DNA from: Akkermansiaceae bacterium
GTDB taxonomy: Bacteria > Verrucomicrobiota > Verrucomicrobiia > Verrucomicrobiales > Akkermansiaceae
Reading direction: 5' to 3'
NCBI GenBank assembly: GCA_903934285.1
Contig: CAIZNN010000052.1
Coordinates: 1 to 57,349 of the forward strand
DNA: 57,349 nt
The translations under genes and the position numbers were made by a program. The notes under the pieces were generated by a model. It ran no database searches. It saw nothing but the letters and a program-made list of their open reading frames with translations, and had not been told where the DNA came from. Every line of letters begins with the position of its first letter. Position 1 is the stretch's first letter. Shown here one piece after another: positions 50,733-57,349 of this stretch.

Positions 50733-51512
50733 GTGACCAGTATTGCCGTTTCCAGTCAAAAAGGCGGAGTGGGTAAAACCACCCTGTCGATCAATTTGGC
50801 CCATGCCTTTGCGCGGGCCGGCCTGCGCACCCTGTTGGTCGATGCCGATCCTCAAGGCTCCGTCGGCCACTCGCTCACCCGCCAATCGCGCCTGCTCACC
50901 GGGTTTTACGATTTCCTGGCTGATCCGCGCCTGCCGCTGGAGCGCCTGCTGGTGCCCACCCGGCTGGCCACCTTGGCGCTGGTGGCCAGCGGCCAGGCCA
51001 GTGATTACGAAGCGGGTGGGGGTGGCACCGGCACCCATCTGGCGCGGGTGCGGGGCTTTCTCCGCTTGGTGGCGGATCGCGGTTTTGAGGTTTGCTTGCT
51101 CGATACCGCCGCCGGCCTCTTCGGCATCACCAGCGATGTGGTGGCCTCGGCGGATGCCATCCTCATCCCCCAGCAAGCGGAACCGCTGGGCATCCGCTCG
51201 GTGCCAAAGCTGTTGGAGGGACTCACCCGCTTGCGCATCATGAACCCGCGCCTCAACGTGCTCGGGGTCTGCCTGTCGATGGTCCAGCCCGAGCTGGCGG
51301 AAAGCCACCAAATCGCCGCGGCGCTCCGCGGCTTGCTGCCGCCCGAATGGATTTTCCAGACCCAAATCCCGCGTGATCCGCTGTTCTTGCGCGCCAGCGC
51401 ACGCGGCCTGCCGATCGGCGTGCTCGACGGCGGTGCCGCAATCCAGAGCGTGTTCGAGGCCCTCCGCGCCGAGATCGTCGCCAAACTCGCCCAGCCCGCC
51501 GCCCTCGGCTAG
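50733..51512 (+). CDS. ParA-family ATPase, orphan
   Basis: This 259-residue MinD/ParA-family ATPase starts at GTG 50733. The deviant Walker A is SSQKGGVGKTTL (residues 8-19 approximately), followed by LLVDADPQGSVG (Walker A') and CLLDTAAGLFG (Walker B). There is no parB, parS or plasmid replication gene nearby, so it may position a protein other than the chromosome. A possible -10 TAGGCT lies about 20 bases upstream of the start. It converges with the ABC transporter. Confidence 0.85.
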   Translation: MTSIAVSSQKGGVGKTTLSINLAHAFARAGLRTLLVDADPQGSVGHSLTRQSRLLTGFYDFLADPRLPLERLLVPTRLATLALVASGQASDYEAGGGGTGTHLARVRGFLRLVADRGFEVCLLDTAAGLFGITSDVVASADAILIPQQAEPLGIRSVPKLLEGLTRLRIMNPRLNVLGVCLSMVQPELAESHQIAAALRGLLPPEWIFQTQIPRDPLFLRASARGLPIGVLDGGAAIQSVFEALRAEIVAKLAQPAALG

Positions 51513-51578
51513 CGCCCTTGCAACCGGCCAGGTGTTGCCGGCAGGTCAAATCCTTCGGCTCGCGTCCCGGGGCTGCGG

Positions 51579-54500
51579 CTAATTCGTCCGGCGGTTCTGG
51601 TATGACAAAATCAAACTGGCCAGAATCCAACAACCACCGACCAGGCCCACCAGCACCACGCTGCAGTATTTCTTGGTCTCGATCTGCCACTTGGAATCCC
51701 CCACGCGGGCTGCCTTCGTGCCCTCCCGATTCGGCTCCAGCGGCTTGGAACCGGCCAACGGCAGCGGTTTCTGCAGCGCCAGGAAGATATTGCGGTACTC
51801 CTTGTTCCGGTAATCATTGCGGAAGGTCTCGGCCTCCCGGACTAACAAATCAATCCGCTCGTTGACGAAAAATTCCGACGCCGGCCCCGCCGCCGGATGC
51901 TCCGGCCATACTTTCATCGTCTCCACCTCCAACTTGTTGCCGAACCGGGCGAGCCGCGCAATCCGCGACACCAAATCGCCGGCCTCATTCGGCGTCACCG
52001 CCCCGGCCGCCAGCAGGCGCCGCAGCCCCTCCTTGAGCAACTCAAAGCGCTCCAATTGCGCGGCACTCATCTCGCCGGAGTGGTCGCGCATCGCATCGAT
52101 GCGCCGCTGCAAGCGAATCCGCTCGATTTCAAATGGATTGCGGGTCGCCTGGGCCACCACCATGCCTTCGTACGCATACCTCAAGGGCATGAATGCCGAG
52201 GGCACCGGCGCCCCGCCACGCTCGCGGTTGAGCCCGATGTCCTCAAACAACCCCCGGTTCATCTCCCGGTACGGCACCAGCGCCCCGGCCAACAACATTT
52301 GCGGCACCAATAACAACGGCACCGCCGTCAGCGCCGCCCGCTCGGTTTTGACCACCGCGGACACCACCAGCGCCAGCGCCGTGCCGGTCCACGCCGTCAG
52401 GGTCATCCACAGCCAATGTTCCATCACCATCCCGAAAATCTCCAGGAAATGATTGCCCACCAAAACATACATGAAACACTGGCCTGAGGCCACCAACCCC
52501 AGCGCCACAAATTTCGCCGCCACATACGAGGCCGCCCCCGACTGGCAATTGCGCTCCCGCCGCAGCACCGGACGGTCGCGCAACACCTCCGTCGCCGAGT
52601 TGGTCAACCCGAGAAACATCGCCACCGTCACACTCAAAAACAAATACGCCGGAATGTGCAGGGCCGTGGCAAAGCGGTATTCGCCCGTCGGCGACGAACG
52701 CAGCGTAATGGCAATCAACGCCGCCAACACCGGCGCCTCAATGAACATGCTGTATATCGTCCCCCGATTCCGCAGTTTCGAAAACAACGAGCGCAGGAAA
52801 TGCGTCGCAAACACCGCCAACACCGTCCGTAGCCGCCGCTCCGGCTTCAGCGGCACCGGCAACCCTGCCACCGCCCCCACATCGCTCAAACGCGAGACCG
52901 GCCCAGCCCCCGGTTGCAGGGACCGCAACAAGGCCGCGCTCTCATGCCGCTCCTGCCAAAACGCCGGCGGAAACCGCCGTGCCGCACCGGTGTTGGACCC
53001 CCCACCGATCGCGCTCAACGGCGTTTCGAGCACATCAAAAACAAAGTCCGCACCCAGTGGCACCCCGCCCACCATCGCCGGATGGGAAATGCCCAACTCC
53101 TCACACGCTTCACGGAAATACTCCACCATCCCGGTTGGCGTGCCGAAATACGCCAGACACCCACCGCTGTCCAACAACAACACCTTGTCAAACAAACGCA
53201 GCACCAACGCCCCGGGACGATGCAACGAGGCAATCACGATTTTTTCCCGCGCCAACGACCGCAGCGTCTCCGCCACATGCTCCGAGTCCTTCGACGACAA
53301 GCCGGAGATCGGCTCGTCGAATAAAAACACCTCCGCCCGACTGCCCAAATCCAAGCCCAAATTCAAACGACTCCGCTCGCCCCCGGACAAGGTTTTTTCG
53401 CCCGCCGAGCCGACCCGCCGCCGCGCAATCGATTGCAAGCCCAACTCCGCCAACACACTGTCGACCCGCCGCTCATGCTCCGCCAGCGACAGCCCCGGGC
53501 GGCGGATCGTCACCGCGTGGCGCAAGTGCTCGCGCACCGTCAATTGCGGATTGAGCGCCTCCTCCTGCGGCATGTACGCAATGAATGGCACCAAGCGCTC
53601 GCGATGCTCATACAGCCCGATTCCATTGAGCTCCACCTTGCCGCGACTCGGCTCCAATTGCCCCGACAACACCGACAACAAGGTACTCTTGCCACTCCCG
53701 CTCGGCCCGATGATGCACAGCATTTCACCGCGCCTCACCTCGAAGTTGATGTGATCCAAGGCCCGCGTGCCCGCCGCAAAATCATGAATCAGATCCTCCA
53801 CCTGCAGCGACTCGATCTGCGTCCGCTCCTCATCCAAAAACCCTTCGCGGAAGCGGCAACGCACCGCCTGGCTGCCCGACAAGCGGATCAACGACCCATC
53901 CACCAACACCGCAGTCCCGCGTACCAACTGACCGTCCACCGAAATCGGCCCTTCACTCTGCCTGACCTCCAGCGCCCCTTCCGCGCGCTCCGCATCGTAG
54001 CGAATGAACAACACCACCCGCGGCGCCAGTTTCGCTCCCAATAACAAATCCCCCCGTGCCAACGCCGCGGCGTCATTCGACACCAGATACTCCTGCCGGT
54101 CCCCCGCCAAGCGGAAACTCCGCCCGGATTGGGTGGCGCGGCGCCGCAACTCGTTGATCGAAAAACTCACCCCTGCCGCATCGCCCAGCCGCTCGTGATT
54201 GAGACACACCACCTTCTCGCCGCGCCGCAACGGCCCGCGACTGCCCGCGTGCAACTGCGTATGCCGCAATGCCTCCACCTCGGCCTCCAACCCGAAGCTC
54301 ACCCGCACCGCGCTCATCCGCCCCCGCATCCGCTCCGCGGTCAAGCCACCCGCCCCCGCTTCCAGATAGATCGTCGGCGTGTTGCCGGTGCGTTTCACAT
54401 TCAGGAAAAACATCAAATCCTCATGGCTCAGCGTCCATCCCAGCACCACCAGTGGCTGGCGCTCCCGCATCCGCAAAAACGATCCGGTTTCCAGCGAGCG

Positions 54501-55163
54501 GCCGCGAATCCACAACGGTGCCACCCCGGTGTTTCTCACCAGCACCAACTCCCCGGTCCGATACACCCGGAACTCTTGCCCCTGCTCCACCGCCAGCGGC
54601 GGCAACACCACATCCGCTCCCTCACCACCGAAAATCACCCGCTCAAACGGCAGACTCTCATCCGCCGCCTCACCTAGCATCTCCCGCAATATCGCCGCCC
54701 CGTAATCCGGCCGCCCCAGTCGCCTCATGAACACATCAAAACTCGCCCGCCCACGCTCCGACCGCCCCGACGCATCCACCAAGGTGAACAATTCCAGCCC
54801 CACCGCCAGCTTCGCCGCATCGTTCAAGGTCTCTTTCAACTCCGCCGACACCCCCTGCAACGGGCGTGGATTGCGCACCGCCCGCTGCAAGCGCCGCCGC
54901 AACCACCCGTGATCCACCTCCGGAAACGCACTGCGCAGCAAATCCAAAATCATGTCCGCCTCGGCCGGACTCAATTGGTCGTCCAGCGTCGCAAACGCCG
55001 CAAATGCATCCACTAACATCCCCACATGGGCATCGGTGCCAGGCCGCAACGCCCGCAGCCGCCCAATCCCCGGAATCGTCCGCAACCACCTCCAGCGCAT
55101 CCATCGCGGCGGGTTGAACTTCAAATCCTTGCCATAAAAACGCCAGTCCACGCCCCCATCCAT
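51579..55163 (-). CDS. ABC transporter (ABCG-like) with N-terminal accessory domains
   Basis: This 1194-residue protein is a single-chain half ABC transporter with large N-terminal additions. Residues about 30-110 resemble a TerB-like helical domain ([18 protein letters not shown]). Two regions (about 180-260 and 345-430) are all-beta and FHA-like in pattern, though I cannot confirm them. Walker [11 protein letters not shown] is near residue 487, the signature LSGGERSRL near 593 and Walker [12 protein letters not shown] near 615, with the ABCG-type [18 protein letters not shown]. About six membrane segments follow (800-1000), then a soluble part with a last helix near 1165-1185. The architecture is like mycobacterial Rv1747, a FHA-regulated exporter. 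ATG 55163 is chosen over an upstream ATG (55187). The substrate is unknown. Confidence 0.8.
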   Translation of the reverse strand: MDGGVDWRFYGKDLKFNPPRWMRWRWLRTIPGIGRLRALRPGTDAHVGMLVDAFAAFATLDDQLSPAEADMILDLLRSAFPEVDHGWLRRRLQRAVRNPRPLQGVSAELKETLNDAAKLAVGLELFTLVDASGRSERGRASFDVFMRRLGRPDYGAAILREMLGEAADESLPFERVIFGGEGADVVLPPLAVEQGQEFRVYRTGELVLVRNTGVAPLWIRGRSLETGSFLRMRERQPLVVLGWTLSHEDLMFFLNVKRTGNTPTIYLEAGAGGLTAERMRGRMSAVRVSFGLEAEVEALRHTQLHAGSRGPLRRGEKVVCLNHERLGDAAGVSFSINELRRRATQSGRSFRLAGDRQEYLVSNDAAALARGDLLLGAKLAPRVVLFIRYDAERAEGALEVRQSEGPISVDGQLVRGTAVLVDGSLIRLSGSQAVRCRFREGFLDEERTQIESLQVEDLIHDFAAGTRALDHINFEVRRGEMLCIIGPSGSGKSTLLSVLSGQLEPSRGKVELNGIGLYEHRERLVPFIAYMPQEEALNPQLTVREHLRHAVTIRRPGLSLAEHERRVDSVLAELGLQSIARRRVGSAGEKTLSGGERSRLNLGLDLGSRAEVFLFDEPISGLSSKDSEHVAETLRSLAREKIVIASLHRPGALVLRLFDKVLLLDSGGCLAYFGTPTGMVEYFREACEELGISHPAMVGGVPLGADFVFDVLETPLSAIGGGSNTGAARRFPPAFWQERHESAALLRSLQPGAGPVSRLSDVGAVAGLPVPLKPERRLRTVLAVFATHFLRSLFSKLRNRGTIYSMFIEAPVLAALIAITLRSSPTGEYRFATALHIPAYLFLSVTVAMFLGLTNSATEVLRDRPVLRRERNCQSGAASYVAAKFVALGLVASGQCFMYVLVGNHFLEIFGMVMEHWLWMTLTAWTGTALALVVSAVVKTERAALTAVPLLLVPQMLLAGALVPYREMNRGLFEDIGLNRERGGAPVPSAFMPLRYAYEGMVVAQATRNPFEIERIRLQRRIDAMRDHSGEMSAAQLERFELLKEGLRRLLAAGAVTPNEAGDLVSRIARLARFGNKLEVETMKVWPEHPAAGPASEFFVNERIDLLVREAETFRNDYRNKEYRNIFLALQKPLPLAGSKPLEPNREGTKAARVGDSKWQIETKKYCSVVLVGLVGGCWILASLILSYQNRRTN

Positions 55164-55270
55164 GCCAGAGCTCACGCCCACCCGCAAGAACTCCCCAAAA
55201 AAGGGGTTTTCTTTTTACATCTCTCGGCTACCATCCTGTACCCCCCGCAGGGCTGATTGACCCGTCCACC

Positions 55271-57349
55271 ATGTCTGAACAACCGACCCCCCCACCTAAC
55301 AACACTCCCAACCGCAGCACCGGCGACGCTGGCGGCTTCAATTGGCGTTTGTTGATCCTCCTCGCCGTGGCCAGCCTCATCCTTGGCCTGGCCTTTTTCA
55401 ACAACCCGCTGGCCAACAGCCCCGCCAAATCCCTCAGCTACTCGGAATTCCGCGCGTGCTGGGACCAAGGCCGCGTCCTGCTCGATGACTCCAAACGCCC
55501 GCTCAAGGTCATCACCACCGACACGTCCTACGATGCCGAAATCAGCGGTTGGCTCGCCCCCGAACTCCAAAAATCCGAGACCTCCGAAGAGAAGACGTCC
55601 CACTTCCGGGTCTTGGTCAACCTCGACCTCCAAAAGGATGAAATCACCGCCATGCTCGGTGACAAAATCCGCATCGAGCCCAAGCCCGTACCCGGCCCGC
55701 CGTCTGCCACCCCCACTCCTGAAGCGACCGCCGCTAACGCTGCCGACGGCGAAACGCTCTCCCTCGCCGAGTTCCGCAAAGCCCTTGCTCTGGGCCAAAT
55801 CCAGACGACGGATGCCGCCAATCCGCTCCGCGTCGTCACCTCCGCGGATAACTCGCAGACCCTCATCGTCGGCACCCGCAAAGTCACCACCAATCTCGTC
55901 ACCAAGAAATCCAGCGACGGCAAAGACCTCGCCCCCGAACTCTTCTCGGTGAATGTCTCGGTGCCCATCCTCGGCGACGACCTCAAGCAACTCGTCAAAG
56001 ACAAGGCCAAATACGAACGCCACAAAGACTACCTCGGCAGCGCCATCGTCACCTTCCTGCCCGTCCTCCTCATCTTGCTGTTGCTCTTCTTCCTGTTCCG
56101 CCAGCAAATGAAATCCGCCGGCCGCGGCGCCATGTCCTTCGGCAAAAGCAAAGCCCGCCTCCTCTCCATGGACCGCGTCAAGGTCACTTTCAAGGACGTC
56201 GCCGGCATCCAGGAAGCCAAGGAGGAACTCTGCGAAATCGTCGAATTCCTCCGCGATCCACGCAAATTCCAAAAACTCGGCGGCTCCATTCCCAAGGGCG
56301 TGCTGATGGTCGGCGCTCCCGGCACCGGCAAAACCCTCTTGGCCCGCGCCATCGCTGGCGAAGCCGATGTCCCGTTTTTCTCCATCTCCGGCTCGGACTT
56401 CGTCGAAATGTTTGTCGGCGTCGGCGCCTCGCGCGTCCGCGATATGTTCGAACAAGGGAAAAAACACGCCCCTTGCCTCATTTTCATCGACGAAATCGAC
56501 GCCGTCGGCCGCCACCGCGGCCACGGCATGGGCGGCGGCCACGATGAACGCGAGCAAACCCTCAACCAATTGCTCGTCGAAATGGACGGCTTCGACACCC
56601 AGGAAGGCGTCATCATCATCGCCGCCACCAACCGCCCCGATGTCCTCGACCCCGCGCTGCTGCGCCCCGGCCGCTTCGACCGCCAGGTCACCATCTCACT
56701 GCCCGACGTCAATGGCCGCGAGGAAATCCTGCGCGTCCACGTCAAGAAAATCAAACTCGCGGCCGGCGTGGATCTATCCAAAATCGCGCGCGGCACCCCC
56801 GGCTTCTCCGGCGCGGAACTCGCCAATCTGGTCAATGAAAGCGCGCTGCTGGCGGCCCGCCGCGGCCTGAGCGCGGTGACCCTCGATGAAATGGAAGAAG
56901 CCCGCGACAAAGTCCGCTGGGGCCGCGAACGCCGCTCGCTGGCGATGTCGGAAAAGGAACGCATCGGCACCGCCTGGCATGAGGCCGGCCATGCGTATCT
57001 CAATATGGTGATCCCCTACACCAGCCCCCTGCACAAAGTCACGATCATCCCCCGCGGCCCCTACCTCGGTGCCACCATGTATCTGCCCGATGGCGATAAG
57101 TACTCGATCCAAAAGAAGGAAGCGCTGGCCAGCCTCATCGTCACCATGGGCGGGCGCATCGCCGAAGGGTTCCACAGCGATGACGTTTCCAACGGCGCGT
57201 CCGGCGATATCCGCCAAGCCACCGCGCTGGCCCGCAACATGGTCTGCGAATGGGGCATGAGCGACAAACTCGGCATGGTCGAATATGGCGAAGGCGATGC
57301 GCCCATCTTCATCGGCCGCGGCGATACCGGCCGCCATCCCAACTACTCC
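55271..57349 (+). CDS. ftsH: ATP-dependent zinc metalloprotease FtsH (3' end beyond window)
   Basis: The frame from ATG 55271 ([14 protein letters not shown]) runs for 693 codons to the window edge without a stop, so it is partial. FtsH is a membrane-anchored AAA+ protease that degrades short-lived and misfolded membrane proteins. The first membrane segment is near 25-45 and the second near 257-277. The AAA domain has Walker [11 protein letters not shown] (near 347), Walker [12 protein letters not shown] and the second region of homology [21 protein letters not shown]. The zinc site HEAGH is near 570. The periplasmic part is unusually long (about 210 residues) and seems to contain two related units: [14 protein letters not shown] near 60 and [14 protein letters not shown] near 165. 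Confidence 0.92.
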   Translation, partial: MSEQPTPPPNNTPNRSTGDAGGFNWRLLILLAVASLILGLAFFNNPLANSPAKSLSYSEFRACWDQGRVLLDDSKRPLKVITTDTSYDAEISGWLAPELQKSETSEEKTSHFRVLVNLDLQKDEITAMLGDKIRIEPKPVPGPPSATPTPEATAANAADGETLSLAEFRKALALGQIQTTDAANPLRVVTSADNSQTLIVGTRKVTTNLVTKKSSDGKDLAPELFSVNVSVPILGDDLKQLVKDKAKYERHKDYLGSAIVTFLPVLLILLLLFFLFRQQMKSAGRGAMSFGKSKARLLSMDRVKVTFKDVAGIQEAKEELCEIVEFLRDPRKFQKLGGSIPKGVLMVGAPGTGKTLLARAIAGEADVPFFSISGSDFVEMFVGVGASRVRDMFEQGKKHAPCLIFIDEIDAVGRHRGHGMGGGHDEREQTLNQLLVEMDGFDTQEGVIIIAATNRPDVLDPALLRPGRFDRQVTISLPDVNGREEILRVHVKKIKLAAGVDLSKIARGTPGFSGAELANLVNESALLAARRGLSAVTLDEMEEARDKVRWGRERRSLAMSEKERIGTAWHEAGHAYLNMVIPYTSPLHKVTIIPRGPYLGATMYLPDGDKYSIQKKEALASLIVTMGGRIAEGFHSDDVSNGASGDIRQATALARNMVCEWGMSDKLGMVEYGEGDAPIFIGRGDTGRHPNYS

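Overview
The window is a GC-rich, densely coding bacterial chromosome segment that most likely comes from a Verrucomicrobiota species (inference). The support is: secreted proteins with a PEP-CTERM-like tail (VPEV, then a hydrophobic segment, then RRR), a PTPDL-type secreted protein, URO-D-fold proteins paired with RhaT-type transporters, REP/RAYT elements of a kind common in this phylum, and start codons with almost no Shine-Dalgarno sequences. No rRNA operon is present. There is one tRNA, tRNA-Ile2(CAU), at 5558-5630.

Layout. 1-3.75 kb: three tandem cassettes, each with a near-identical signal peptide, PEP-CTERM tail, terminator and trailing fragment of an S49-peptidase gene, but different central domains (one unknown, two SUMF1/FGE-like). 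3.75-7.3 kb: a decayed accessory island around the tRNA, with repeats, integrase remnants on both sides, an HNH fragment and a toxin-antitoxin pair whose zeta-type toxin has two stop codons. 7.6-14.1 kb: housekeeping genes (squalene/phytoene synthase, Mrp, nadC, birA, msrA, a metallo-beta-lactamase-fold hydrolase, pyrF). 14.2-21.8 kb: AraC regulator, a divergent large secreted glycosidase-like protein, and an operon of URO-D-like protein, RhaM and RhaT. 22.2-31.5 kb: aminotransferase, leuS, thioredoxin, rdgB, NlpC/P60 and DUF1460 cell-wall peptidase-like proteins, glgA. 31.6-39.4 kb: Nudix hydrolase, LamG-domain secreted protein, then a second sugar operon (URO-D, RhaT, URO-D, MFS sugar porter). 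39.5-41.9 kb: queF-queC-queE-queD. 42.2-57.3 kb: smc, hisH/hisB, a PTPDL protein, a DUF255 lipoprotein, an orphan ParA, an ABC transporter fused to accessory domains, and the first 693 codons of ftsH, which runs off the window.

The most striking feature is leuS. Leucyl-tRNA synthetase reads as one open frame of 1134 residues because about 285 codons are inserted in frame near the end of its CP1 editing region. The insert is a REP-associated tyrosine transposase (RAYT) with intact-looking HxH and Tyr motifs, flanked by inverted REP palindromes. The downstream REPs form a tandem array translated as a decapeptide repeat. A transposase therefore appears to be carried inside an essential enzyme.

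The second theme is carbohydrate use. Two separate operons pair RhaT-type transporters with URO-D-fold proteins that carry an H-x-C-G motif like zinc-dependent methyltransferases. One also has L-rhamnose mutarotase and sits beside an AraC regulator and a secreted glycosidase-like protein. This fits uptake and processing of a deoxy- or O-methylated sugar, but the substrate is inference. Several genes have a promoter whose -10 box lies only about 7-10 bases before the start codon, suggesting leaderless or near-leaderless transcripts.
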